Positions 9,220 through 17,896 of a DNA stretch of 64,000 nucleotides are shown here, one piece after another (the first letter of the stretch is position 1; the number at the start of each line of letters is the position of its first letter). A program made the translations under genes and the position numbers. The notes below the pieces were generated by a model. It had not been told where the DNA came from. It did not search any database and worked only from the letters and a program-made list of their open reading frames with translations. The stretch comes from Candidatus Cloacimonadota bacterium (lineage in GTDB: Bacteria > Cloacimonadota > Cloacimonadia > Cloacimonadales > Cloacimonadaceae), in NCBI GenBank assembly GCA_018433885.1, contig JAHDQK010000014.1, positions 1-64,000 of the forward strand, written 5' to 3'.

Positions 9220-10044
9220 ATGACAAAGAAACTAAGCCTCATGATCCTGCTATGCCTTATTGCATTTGGCGCTTTCGCACAGAATTATAAAACCAGAATC
9301 ATGGATTTTGAAAACCCCGGCAGTCGCAGAATTCGCCAGACCGACAGCGGAAATCACTGGTACTACCGAAGCCTTCCGGAAAAGACCATGACCCTGAATA
9401 CCGAAGGTGTGGAACGCATCCAGATTCGTAGCTTCGACATCGAGAGATTGCGCAAGCCCCAGATCCATATCTTAATCAACAAAGAACGCACAACTTTTGA
9501 TCTCAAATTGGCAGAACGCCTGAACGGATACTATCTCTATGAAGATATTGAGTTTGATGTTCCCGCCGGAACCAAAAGCTTGGAAGTGCTCTGCTATCAA
9601 CGTAGCACATACATGCGCGCCTATGAAATGGAAAAGATCATCCCCAAAGTGAAACCGATAAGAATCCCCAACCGTCAGATCCATGCCCACGCGGGAATCA
9701 TCGATCTTACTCATAATTCCAGTAGTAGCGAATACTACACATTCAACCCCAGCCAAGCATTCCGGTTTTCTCATAACAATGCCAAGAACGGCGTTGTATA
9801 TATTCGTGCCAGACTCACAGACCGCACTTTACCCGTCTTCAGCTTGTGGCACAATGGTACGAAAGTGGATCAATACGAGTTTAGTCTTGCCCGAAGCACC
9901 AAGTATAGCGCGCAAGGCATCCGGTATCTTACCGTAGGCATGCGTCTTGAACTTCCGGAAAATCTTAACAGTAGCGAGTATGAGTTGCGCGCGGAATCCG
10001 ACCATCTTTTCCTTGCCAGACCGGTGATCCTCTTGGATAGGTAA
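9220..10044 (+). CDS. Exported protein of unknown function in the pgs cluster
   Basis: 274 aa with a clear Sec signal peptide (KKLSLMILLCLIAFGAFAQ, predicted cleavage after about residue 20). The mature part is rich in beta-strand-like, Tyr/Arg-containing segments. I recognise no catalytic motif. It lies 15 nt after the PgsW-like gene and 3 nt or 99 nt before the barrel gene, depending on that gene's start. A periplasmic or cell-surface role tied to the polymer is inferred from position alone. Confidence 0.65.
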   Translation: MTKKLSLMILLCLIAFGAFAQNYKTRIMDFENPGSRRIRQTDSGNHWYYRSLPEKTMTLNTEGVERIQIRSFDIERLRKPQIHILINKERTTFDLKLAERLNGYYLYEDIEFDVPAGTKSLEVLCYQRSTYMRAYEMEKIIPKVKPIRIPNRQIHAHAGIIDLTHNSSSSEYYTFNPSQAFRFSHNNAKNGVVYIRARLTDRTLPVFSLWHNGTKVDQYEFSLARSTKYSAQGIRYLTVGMRLELPENLNSSEYELRAESDHLFLARPVILLDR

Positions 10045-10143
10045 AGCATGCAAGATCAGCAAGAAATCAACTTAGAAGCCAAAGTGAACCGGGAAATCTA
10101 CCCGGATCTTCAGGAAGAATTAAAAACTCCGGAGGAAAAGAAA

Positions 10144-11184
10144 GTGCGTAACAATAGAAATTTGACCCGCAAGAAAAACTTCCGGCCGATAATCCTTTGC
10201 TTGGCCTTGTTCTTAATATCATTTACCCTGGCACATGCCCAGTTAGAGGGTGAAATTACTTTGGGAGCCACCTATTCTGATAATCTGTTTCAATTTTCGG
10301 ATAGCGACCTCAGCCGTTGGGAAAACGGTAGCAACGGCTTGGCTTGGGCTAAGACTACGGACGACTTGAACCTGACTACTACGATAGATCTCGCCTATCC
10401 CATTCCTTATCGCTGGTGGACATTCACTCCTTCCGTTACAGGTACGATCAGCCAAACTGTAAAAAATACAGACAAATACCGTAGCGACACAATTCTGAGA
10501 TTCCGGGCGGATCGCCACTATTGGAGCGCTAGCGTTCTATATGGCTATTATCCTCACATCTATTACCGAAATTACAGCGACAGCGATGGTACCGGCAATC
10601 CAGAGAAATATTGCTACGAACGCAATCTGTATCGCGCGGATGTAATCCTGAGACCGATCAGTAAACTTAGTGCTTTCGGCAATATCCGGTATGAAGATCT
10701 TTACTACAACGAATACTTTACCGAATCCGACGGTAACCGTTTGACCACCGAATTTGGCGCGCGCTACAGCTTCCCCAGCTTTACCCTGCAAGGCTCTTAT
10801 GCCTATCGCAGCTACGACAACAGCGGATACAAAGATATGGCAGACGATGATGGTAGCTACGATAGCAATATATATCGCGGTGTGATGCGACTCAAACCGA
10901 TGCCACTTAGTGGAGAAAGCACTAGCAGGCAAAGCTGGCAACCGTATCTGGAGCTTAGCAAAGAAGATCGATTTTATCAGGGAAACAGTGCTTGGTTTGG
11001 GGGTCGAGAATATGCTATCTACAATACTAAAGCGGGTTTGAATATCAAACTGCATCCGGATTGGAATTTATCTCTTGACTACTTGCATATCTTCAGGAAT
11101 GTAGAATCTCCGAATGAGAGTGTTCTCCGGCTCAAAGAGTTTAATGAGAACCGCCTCTCCGCTGCGGTAAGCTACAAATTCTAA
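10144..11184 (+). CDS. Outer-membrane beta-barrel protein in the pgs cluster
   Basis: The GTG at 10144 is chosen: GGAGG lies at 10131-10135, and the product then begins with a normal signal peptide ending in SFTLAHAQ. An ATG at 10048 is also in frame but would put 32 charged residues in front. The 346-aa product starts mature LEGEITLGATYSDNLF and has many alternating aromatic strands (YWSASVLYGYYPHIYYRNYSD, TLQGSYAYRSYDNSG). It ends LSAAVSYKF, with the terminal Phe typical of BAM substrates. It could be the outer-membrane exit or anchor for poly-gamma-glutamate, an inference from operon position. Confidence 0.7.
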   Translation: MRNNRNLTRKKNFRPIILCLALFLISFTLAHAQLEGEITLGATYSDNLFQFSDSDLSRWENGSNGLAWAKTTDDLNLTTTIDLAYPIPYRWWTFTPSVTGTISQTVKNTDKYRSDTILRFRADRHYWSASVLYGYYPHIYYRNYSDSDGTGNPEKYCYERNLYRADVILRPISKLSAFGNIRYEDLYYNEYFTESDGNRLTTEFGARYSFPSFTLQGSYAYRSYDNSGYKDMADDDGSYDSNIYRGVMRLKPMPLSGESTSRQSWQPYLELSKEDRFYQGNSAWFGGREYAIYNTKAGLNIKLHPDWNLSLDYLHIFRNVESPNESVLRLKEFNENRLSAAVSYKF

Positions 11185-11198
11185 GCTGCGAGGTACAA

Positions 11199-11513
11199 AT
11201 GGAATTCCGTAAGGAAACAGATCGCAAGAAGATTAAAGAGTTCCTTGATCTGGTAGAAAACCACAAGGTGGAACTACGCCACTTCAAAAACCCGGTATTG
11301 GTTTGGACAAACTTCGACGGGGTCTGTCACTATACATTCTGGGAAGAAGAAACCCTTCTCCGCTTTGGTTTTACCAATGTGGACGGTTGGGACTACGAGG
11401 AAGACCTCCTGTTTTGCCCAGATTGGGTAGCCGAAGACGAAGATGACGACGATTTTGACGATGATGAGGACGACGAGGAACTGATCACTTTTTGTGAAAC
11501 AATCCCCAAATGA
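11199..11513 (+). CDS. Small protein with highly acidic tail
   Basis: 104 aa and no signal peptide. The N-terminal part is mixed charged with several Trp residues (VWTNFDGVCHYTFWEEE). Residues about 78-93 are nearly all Asp/Glu (EDEDDDDFDDDEDDEE). An SD GCGAGG precedes the ATG. The stop overlaps the gpsA start (ATGA, 11510-11513), so translation is coupled. I do not recognise the family. Confidence 0.7.
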   Translation: MEFRKETDRKKIKEFLDLVENHKVELRHFKNPVLVWTNFDGVCHYTFWEEETLLRFGFTNVDGWDYEEDLLFCPDWVAEDEDDDDFDDDEDDEELITFCETIPK

Positions 11514-12532
11514 AGATTAGTATAATCGGTGGCGGAGGCTGGGGGCTTGCCCTGGCGAAGCTACTTTCCGAAAACAGACACGATGTTCTTGTCTGGGAGT
11601 ATAACCCCGCTTTTCTGGATTCTCTGAAAAAAAACCATGCTAATCCTGCCCTACTAAAAGGTATTACGCTTCCTTCCGAGATCAGGTATACAGATTCATT
11701 TCAGATGGTTGCAGACTTTGCCAGCGATATACTCCTGCTTGCTACTCCGTCCCAGTTTATCCGCTCCACTCTGCGGATGATCCCGGAGGATATCGCAAGA
11801 AAGCTATGGGGTTCAGAGACCTTGTTGGCGATTGTCAATGTAGCAAAAGGCATCGAAGAACAGAGCCTGAAAACCATCGACAAGATACTTTTTGATGAGC
11901 TTCCCCAAAAGCTTCACTCAAAGATCTGCGCGCTATCCGGACCCAGTCACGCGGAAGAAGTAGCCCGCCAGATCCCTACTACTGTGGTGATTGCCGGAAC
12001 GAATGAGGAGCTGCTAAAGACCCTGCAGGAAGTATTCTCAAACGATTATTTCCGGGTATATCGCAGTGCGGATTTGGTAGGAGTGGAGATCGGCGGAGCC
12101 ATCAAAAACATCATAGCTATTGCAGCAGGAATCGTAAGCGGATTGGGTTTTGGCGACAACACCATGGGTGCGCTTCTGACCCGCGGAATAGTGGAAATCA
12201 GCCGTTTTGGCGAAAGCATGGATGCCCTTCCCGAGACCTTTTTAGGGTTATCTGGGATCGGAGACCTGATTACTACCGCGATCAGTCCCAACAGCCGGAA
12301 TCGCTATGTGGGATATGAACTTGGAAAAGGCAAAAAACTCAAGGAAATCCAAGCCTCCATGCAGATGGTGGCTGAGGGTGTGGCAAGCACACGTAGTGTA
12401 TATCAACTATCACAAAGGCTCGGCGTAGATATGCCAATAACCACTGAAGTCTATAAAATCCTCTACGAAGATAAAGAGCCATTGTTGGCAATGCGTGACC
12501 TCATGAAGCGCGAACTTAAAGCAGAGTTCTAA
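11510..12532 (+). CDS. gpsA: NAD(P)H-dependent glycerol-3-phosphate dehydrogenase
   Basis: Makes sn-glycerol-3-phosphate from DHAP for phospholipid synthesis. The 340-aa protein has an N-terminal Rossmann motif IIGGGGWGLALAKLL (residues 4-18) and the substrate-domain signature GGAIKNIIAIAAGIVSGLGFGDNTMGALLTRG (about 195-226), whose lysine is catalytic in the family. It is the last gene of the unit starting at pgsB and is followed by a strong terminator. Confidence 0.95.
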   Translation: MKISIIGGGGWGLALAKLLSENRHDVLVWEYNPAFLDSLKKNHANPALLKGITLPSEIRYTDSFQMVADFASDILLLATPSQFIRSTLRMIPEDIARKLWGSETLLAIVNVAKGIEEQSLKTIDKILFDELPQKLHSKICALSGPSHAEEVARQIPTTVVIAGTNEELLKTLQEVFSNDYFRVYRSADLVGVEIGGAIKNIIAIAAGIVSGLGFGDNTMGALLTRGIVEISRFGESMDALPETFLGLSGIGDLITTAISPNSRNRYVGYELGKGKKLKEIQASMQMVAEGVASTRSVYQLSQRLGVDMPITTEVYKILYEDKEPLLAMRDLMKRELKAEF

Positions 12533-12551
12533 TCTTTTTATGTTAAAAATT

Positions 12552-12580
12552 ATGGGACCGGATTAACCGGTCCCATTTGT
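12552..12580. terminator. Bidirectional Rho-independent terminator
   Basis: Perfect 10-bp stem ATGGGACCGG (12552-12561) / CCGGTCCCAT (12567-12576) with loop ATTAA. It is followed by TTGTTTATA on the plus strand and by AATTTTTAA on the minus strand. It separates the convergent gpsA and the 12.6-13.9 kb gene. Confidence 0.9.
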
Positions 12581-12592
12581 TTATATTGAGTG

Positions 12593-13936
12593 TTACTTCT
12601 GTAGAATCATCTTGCGGGATACCGCTCCCTCCGAGCTCTGCATCCTTACAAAATAGATCCCGGAGCTGAGGTCGCGACCACGATCGTCTTTGCCATCAAA
12701 GATGATGGAATGGTTACCAGGAAGCATTTGTCCCACATAAAGATTTCTTACTTGCTGACCCTTTACATTGAACACACTAAGGCTTAACAAAGTAGGGCTA
12801 TTCAATTCGAAGGCAATGTTAGTCTCAGGGTTAAAGGGATTTGGATAGATCCGGATGGCCATTGGAAATGCCGGGCTCATGTCATCCTGGATCGAAGTAA
12901 GCTCGTTATAGGTATTCAGCTGGCGCCACCATGGCACAAGTTCAGAACCTTGCATTTCAGCGGCAGTCCAGCTAAGCGGATTACCATGATCGTCATAGGT
13001 ATAATCTTCCTCTTCCTGGAGTACCCAATCCATGCCATCATAGAACAGATACTGAGAGTTGATCATATTGGAATCATTATCGTAGTTATAGACGTATTTT
13101 CCAATAATATCCCATTCCATTTCTTCACTCAGCTCAAATTCTTGTTCTTCATGGAGCAGAATCTGAGAATGCATATGATAAATATCATGGTCGCCGAAGG
13201 TAACTTGCTTGATCATGAAGTTGTAATAGGTATTGTAATTGCTGGTATCCTGGGGCAAATAGCTGATCAGCGTCTTGGTGAAAGGCATCCAGTCTTCTCC
13301 AAACAATAGCTCGGAGACAACTTCCTGTGCCCTCCCCTGATCGTCCCACGCGAATGAGACACGCATATCAAAGAAGCGATCCCAGTCTGAATATGTATTT
13401 ACTACGTTGCTTAATCTGTTGGTCTCACTATCGTAGAAATAGTTCTGTTCCAGAATCAATGAGGGTTCTTCGGTGTAGTAAGCCCAATGTTGAACATTTT
13501 GGAGGAAGTTACCGTCCCAGCTGTAATCTACTCTTCCATCCATTATCCATTGACTTCCGTCCCACCACTGTTTTACTATTTCAGAGACCTTTCCGTCCTG
13601 TCCGTAAATAGCAGTTTCCTGAATGCTATCGTACCAAATCTCATCTACGGCATCCCAACTTTGGGTAACAAGCATGGTTGGTCTTTGGTAACTGTCGTAT
13701 TCTAGGGTTACCTTGCTGTTGTTGATCCAGTTTCCAAAGTATTCTTGGCTGATATACTCTGTTAGAGCCATTGCCCTTTTGGTAGCAGGAGCTCCGACTG
13801 TTGGGATCAAGCGCCGAATCTCAGCCCGGGCTGTAACTTCCCATTTAGACCCTGAATAATTCTCATGAGCGGCGAACAGCATCGAACTCAGGCTTAGCAG
13901 CAACATGAATGATAGAATGATAGATACTCTCTTCAT
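12593..13936 (-). CDS. Secreted protein with T9SS-type C-terminal sorting domain
   Basis: 447 aa from the ATG at 13936, which gives MKRVSIILSFMLLLSLSSMLFAA, a clear signal peptide, with GAGGAAA upstream. The middle contains repeated Trp/Tyr-rich units of the type YDSxQRP...W...W.Y (about residues 60-350), resembling YD/RHS-like beta repeats. The last 85 residues (IRIYPNPFNPETNIAFEL ... SSGIYFVRMQ) are a FlgD-like Ig domain of the Por/type IX sorting type. It is likely exported and surface-attached or released through the PorU/PorV machinery encoded at 39-45 kb. TTGACA occurs upstream at 14038-14043 (minus). Biological function is unknown. Confidence 0.75.
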   Translation of the reverse strand: MKRVSIILSFMLLLSLSSMLFAAHENYSGSKWEVTARAEIRRLIPTVGAPATKRAMALTEYISQEYFGNWINNSKVTLEYDSYQRPTMLVTQSWDAVDEIWYDSIQETAIYGQDGKVSEIVKQWWDGSQWIMDGRVDYSWDGNFLQNVQHWAYYTEEPSLILEQNYFYDSETNRLSNVVNTYSDWDRFFDMRVSFAWDDQGRAQEVVSELLFGEDWMPFTKTLISYLPQDTSNYNTYYNFMIKQVTFGDHDIYHMHSQILLHEEQEFELSEEMEWDIIGKYVYNYDNDSNMINSQYLFYDGMDWVLQEEEDYTYDDHGNPLSWTAAEMQGSELVPWWRQLNTYNELTSIQDDMSPAFPMAIRIYPNPFNPETNIAFELNSPTLLSLSVFNVKGQQVRNLYVGQMLPGNHSIIFDGKDDRGRDLSSGIYFVRMQSSEGAVSRKMILQK

Positions 13937-14272
13937 GGTTTCCTCTTTCCCTTTCTTTGTTGTAAGCACTCTTGTATCGCCTTGAAAAACAAGGCATGTT
14001 AAACATCCTGATCCCAAACATTTCCGACAGGGATTTCTGTCAAGCCAAAAAGCAAATATGAAACAATTTTAATCCCACGCCAGAGATGTTACTTGTTCCA
14101 CAAAACCTACTTTAAAGTCTCTAAGCCAATATTACTCTTCAGAAACAATATACAGATCATCCTTCAAACGTTCTGTTGAGTATCAAGCAGCTGGCAGGAA
14201 ACATAAGAAAATCTAAGGAGAAAAGACTGCTTGACGGAAAACAGCACTTGGGCATCGTGGTTATGTCACCGA

Positions 14273-14430
14273 GTGGATGGACCTAAACTGCCGAATAGAG
14301 CATGGCCATTCCACCGATAGGGTGCATCCGGAAACAGATGTGCCTTCCAGTGCGAAAAGGTGAATCCACTAGCTTGCGGCATTAGTGCGCTGTATGCTAG
14401 CGTTTCCTTTTCGCATCAACGAAAAGGAGA
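14273..14430 (+). promoter_or_regulatory. Structured 5' leader of P5C dehydrogenase with alternative pairing around the SD
   Basis: Several helices can be drawn: GTGGATGG (14273-14280) with CCATTCCAC (14306-14314); GGTGCATC (14321-14328) with GATGTGCC (14337-14344); CTAGC (14369-14373) with GCTAG (14396-14400). CCTTTTCG (14406-14413) can pair with CGAAAAGG (14420-14427), which contains the SD AAAAGGAG. Alternatively CCTTTTCGCA (14406-14415) pairs over 10 bp with TGCGAAAAGG (14351-14360), freeing the SD. This is the architecture of a translational riboswitch or thermosensor; the ligand is unknown and it matches no class I know. The other part of the 419-nt gap (14018-14272) shows no gene. Confidence 0.5.
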
Positions 14431-14436
14431 TACAAA

Positions 14437-16056
14437 ATGTTCTTTAGCGTACCCGTGCCCAAAAACGAGCCGATCCAAAGTTATGTGCCCGGCTCAACTG
14501 AGCGTAAACTTCTAGAGCAAGAGCTTCAGAAACTCTATGATCAACAGATCGAAATCCCGGCGATAATCGGTGGGAAGGAGATCTTTAGCGGATCCACCGA
14601 AAACTGCATCTGCCCCCACGACCATCAACACATACTTGGCCACTATCACAAAGTGGGTCATTCCGAGATCAGCCAAGCAATCGCTGCCACTAATCAGGTA
14701 AAGAAAGACTGGTCTGAAATGCCATTCTACCATCGATCCGCAATCTTCTTGAAAGCTGCGGAACTACTCTCTACAAAATATCGATTTCTTCTGAACGCAG
14801 CTACCATGCTGGGGCAAAGCAAAAACGTGTATCAGGCAGAAATTGATTCCGCTTGCGAATTGATCGATTTCTGGCGATTCAATGTGTACTTTGCTGAGAA
14901 GATATATGAACAACAACCTCTGATCTCTCCCAAAGGTGAATGGAACTTCAGCGAATATAGAGCCTTGGAAGGCTTTATCTTTGCTGTTACACCTTTCAAT
15001 TTTACCGCTATCGCCGGGAACCTGCCAACCGCCCCTGCCCTGATGGGTAACACAGTAGTTTGGAAACCCTCCGGAACCGCAGTTTATAGTGGCTACTATA
15101 TCATGAAGATCTTGCAGGAATCCGGGCTCCCGGATGGCGTAATCAATTTCATCCCCGGATCAGGCGCACAAATCGGAGACAGTGTATTGGATTCTCCAGA
15201 TCTAGCGGGAGTCCATTTTACCGGTAGCACGGGAGTCTTCAACCAAATCTGGAAACGAACAGCTAACAACATCAACCTCTATAAATCATATCCCAGAATA
15301 GTGGGTGAAACCGGTGGCAAGGATTTCATCGTGGCACACAAATCCGCCGATGTAAGAGCTCTTGCTGTGGCATCCCTGCGCGGAGCATTTGAGTATCAAG
15401 GCCAGAAATGCAGCGCGCTATCCCGGTTGTATATCCCAGACTCACTCTATCCCGCATGGCTGGATCACATGACTGAGATGCTAAGCAGAGTAAAGATGGG
15501 TGATGTCCGTGATTTTGGGAACCTGATAAATGCGGTGATAGACAAAAAGAGCTTTGATAATATCAAGCAATACATCGATTTCGCAAAATCTGCCAGCGAT
15601 GCAGAGATCCTCTGGGGCGGTAACTGCGACGACAGCCAGGGCTATTTCGTAGAACCCACTATCATCAAAACCAATAATCCCAACTTTAAAACGATGCATG
15701 AAGAGATCTTCGGCCCGGTTCTAACGGTGCTCACCTATCCAGAAAATAAGTTCGAGGAGATCCTTTCTGTGTGCGATTCCACTTCTCCCTATGGACTCAC
15801 GGGATCTATCTTTGCCCAAGATCGCAATGCTATCTGCATGGCTTATAACGAGCTAAGACACAGTGCGGGTAATTTCTACATCAACGATAAACCTACCGGC
15901 GCGGTAGTGGGGCAACAACCCTTCGGTGGCTCCAGATCTTCCGGAACAAACGATAAAGCTGGTTCTGCATTGAACCTCCAGCGCTGGATTTCCGCACGCT
16001 CAATAAAGGAAAACTTCGTTCCCGCTACGGACTTCGAGTATCCATTCATGAGATAA
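14437..16056 (+). CDS. pruA: L-glutamate gamma-semialdehyde (1-pyrroline-5-carboxylate) dehydrogenase
   Basis: Oxidises glutamate semialdehyde/P5C to glutamate with NAD+, the last step of proline, ornithine and arginine catabolism. The 539-aa protein is of the long ALDH4-like group: FAVTPFNFTAIAGNLPTAPAL (oxyanion Asn), VHFTGSTGVF (NAD site), general base E291 in VGETGGKD, catalytic C325 in YQGQKCSALSR, and C-terminal GQQPFGGSRSSGTNDKAG. It stands alone, without PutA proline dehydrogenase fused or adjacent. Translation start is ATG with AAAAGGAG 7 nt upstream, inside the alternative hairpin described above. Confidence 0.92.
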   Translation: MFFSVPVPKNEPIQSYVPGSTERKLLEQELQKLYDQQIEIPAIIGGKEIFSGSTENCICPHDHQHILGHYHKVGHSEISQAIAATNQVKKDWSEMPFYHRSAIFLKAAELLSTKYRFLLNAATMLGQSKNVYQAEIDSACELIDFWRFNVYFAEKIYEQQPLISPKGEWNFSEYRALEGFIFAVTPFNFTAIAGNLPTAPALMGNTVVWKPSGTAVYSGYYIMKILQESGLPDGVINFIPGSGAQIGDSVLDSPDLAGVHFTGSTGVFNQIWKRTANNINLYKSYPRIVGETGGKDFIVAHKSADVRALAVASLRGAFEYQGQKCSALSRLYIPDSLYPAWLDHMTEMLSRVKMGDVRDFGNLINAVIDKKSFDNIKQYIDFAKSASDAEILWGGNCDDSQGYFVEPTIIKTNNPNFKTMHEEIFGPVLTVLTYPENKFEEILSVCDSTSPYGLTGSIFAQDRNAICMAYNELRHSAGNFYINDKPTGAVVGQQPFGGSRSSGTNDKAGSALNLQRWISARSIKENFVPATDFEYPFMR

Positions 16057-16082
16057 ACATTCACTCAACACTGAACGCTGAA

Positions 16083-16122
16083 GGGAGAGGAAGTGCTTCA
16101 ACCGCTTTCTCTCCCGCTCCTT
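16083..16122 (+). terminator. Probable terminator after P5C dehydrogenase
   Basis: 11-bp stem GGGAGAGGAAG (16083-16093) / CTTTCTCTCCC (16105-16115) with one G-T pair and an 11-nt loop. The T-tract is poor (GCTCCTTATT), so it may be only partly efficient. Confidence 0.55.
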
Positions 16123-16385
16123 ATTCAGAAACGGCATCCCTTATAAGTGAGCCAATTCAAAACTAAAAAAGAGATCAATTAATATTGATGTGAAAGGGCA
16201 AATCCTTGGGTCGATACATTCCCTCTATTGACCATAGGCACAAAGCACGAAATGAATGGTTGTAAGCCTTCCTTAAGCGGGTTTATCTATATGAAACCTG
16301 AAACCGCGCAAAGCAGGATGTACTGCGTAGCATGAACTTGTTTTACAAATTGGCAGTTAACCATCAGAAGCCCGGAAACGAATAC

Positions 16386-16414
16386 TTGACAAATATCATG
16401 GCCTCAAATACAAA
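16386..16414 (+). promoter_or_regulatory. Possible promoter of the acyP operon
   Basis: TTGACA (16386-16391), a 17-nt spacer and TACAAA (16409-16414) lie 27 nt before the acyP ATG. The preceding 16123-16385 is AT-rich and I see no gene or strong structure in it. Confidence 0.45.
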
Positions 16415-16440
16415 GAACCGAAAGAAAAAGGTGAGTAGAT

Positions 16441-16710
16441 ATGCCTCTATTCGAGATACATGTACGAGGGCGGGTCCAAGGAGTCGGCTTTCGTTACCTT
16501 GCGAAGGAAGCTGCTCTGCGTCATGGAGTTACGGGCTTTGTACGCAATCTGGCGGATCGCAGTGTATATATCATAGCTCAAGCAGAGGAATCAATAATCG
16601 AAAGCTTTTGCGATGAACTGAAATCCGGGAATGGATTTTCCCGGGTGGATGAGCTTCGCTTGGAACAAATAGAATCAGAAAACAGGTATCATGATTTTGA
16701 AATTAGATAG
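16441..16710 (+). CDS. acyP: Acylphosphatase
   Basis: 89 aa. Hydrolyses carboxyl-phosphate bonds of acyl phosphates. It has the family signature GRVQGVGFRY with catalytic R18, and GFVRNLADRSV with N36. Its stop lies inside the next gene, a 20-nt overlap. In an organism that also has ptb (acyl phosphates) downstream, it may limit acetyl- or butyryl-phosphate, but that link is only positional. Confidence 0.93.
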   Translation: MPLFEIHVRGRVQGVGFRYLAKEAALRHGVTGFVRNLADRSVYIIAQAEESIIESFCDELKSGNGFSRVDELRLEQIESENRYHDFEIR

Positions 16711-17881
16711 ATTACGCTGCCTTGCGCTTGTCATACTTCTATTTCCGGTGATGGCGATGGCACAAGTGCAGAACCACATAGTCAAGCGCGGCGACACTCT
16801 TTATAGCATTGGAAAACGCTATGGCATGAGTGTAAGAGAGATTCAGGAATTGAACAGCCTGGAAACTACCAATCTGTCCATAGGTCAGATACTGAAGGTG
16901 AAGGAAGCTACCCGTGCTCAGGCTGAAACCCCTCCCCCGCAGGAAACTCCCAGGCAGACCCCTGCTCCGGAACCAACTCCCGACCGCGTTCCAGCTACGG
17001 AAGTCCCTCCCCGCAGGATCCAACGATCATCCTTGCCCGCCGAGCATTTCTACCAGGTTCAAAGAGGTGACAACCTCTTTAGGATTGCCAAGAACAACAA
17101 CATCACTCTGGCAGAGCTTCTTGAATGGAATGGCTTCGATAACGCTGATGTATCCATTTACCCAAGTCAGAGATTGATCATCAAAGATCCTTATGGGGTC
17201 GCGGAAACTTTGGCTCCTGCTACATCCACTCCGCCAGCCTCCGTGAATCCGGAGCTTCCGGTGATCAGTTCTGCACCTCCGGATACTGTTGTTATCGAAA
17301 AAGTCTATGTAGTTCAACCCAAGGATACCCTGTTTAAAATTGCCAGAGAAAACAACATGACGGTGGACGAGCTGAAGCGGTTAAACTCACTAACATCGAA
17401 CGACATCAAAGTAGGCCAAAAGATTTATCTGGCGGGAAGCCCCCGTCCACAAAGCAGCAAACCCGGAACCGTAAACATCACGGAAGAAGAACTCTTGAAG
17501 AAGGATAGAATCCGGGACGACCTCGTTTCTCCCGTAGAAGGCAGAGTACTCTCAGAATATGGCCTGCGAAACGGCAGACCGCATAAAGGAATAGATCTTG
17601 GGGCAAAGACGGGAACTCCAATCTATGCAGTTTTGGACGGAACAGTTGTCTATTCCGGGGTGCAAGGAGCTTATGGCAATGTAATCGTTCTGGAACATCC
17701 GGATTTTGTGATGACAGTGTATGCCCATAACGAGAAAAACCTCGTTGCAGTAGGCGATAAAGTTCAGAAAGGTCAGCAGATAGCCACAGTAGGCGCTACC
17801 GGAAATGCTACCGGTTCACACCTGCATTTCGAGTATAGAATCAAGGGAAAAGCGATCAACCCCCGCAAAGTCTTGCCATAG
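16691..17881 (+). CDS. LysM-repeat M23 family metallopeptidase (NlpD/EnvC-like)
   Basis: 396 aa with a signal peptide (LALVILLFPVMAMAQ). Three LysM domains follow at about residues 27-70 (HIVKRGDTLYSIGKRYG), 117-163 (FYQVQRGDNLFRIAKNNN) and 206-249 (VYVVQPKDTLFKIARENN), separated by Pro/Thr-rich linkers. A C-terminal M23 (LytM) domain has HKGIDLGA and HLHFEY zinc motifs. The key His/Asp positions are present, so it may be an active peptidoglycan endopeptidase rather than a degenerate amidase activator. It acts in the periplasm on the cell wall. Confidence 0.9.
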   Translation: MILKLDRLRCLALVILLFPVMAMAQVQNHIVKRGDTLYSIGKRYGMSVREIQELNSLETTNLSIGQILKVKEATRAQAETPPPQETPRQTPAPEPTPDRVPATEVPPRRIQRSSLPAEHFYQVQRGDNLFRIAKNNNITLAELLEWNGFDNADVSIYPSQRLIIKDPYGVAETLAPATSTPPASVNPELPVISSAPPDTVVIEKVYVVQPKDTLFKIARENNMTVDELKRLNSLTSNDIKVGQKIYLAGSPRPQSSKPGTVNITEEELLKKDRIRDDLVSPVEGRVLSEYGLRNGRPHKGIDLGAKTGTPIYAVLDGTVVYSGVQGAYGNVIVLEHPDFVMTVYAHNEKNLVAVGDKVQKGQQIATVGATGNATGSHLHFEYRIKGKAINPRKVLP

Positions 17882-17896
17882 ATAAAGGTTTATAAT

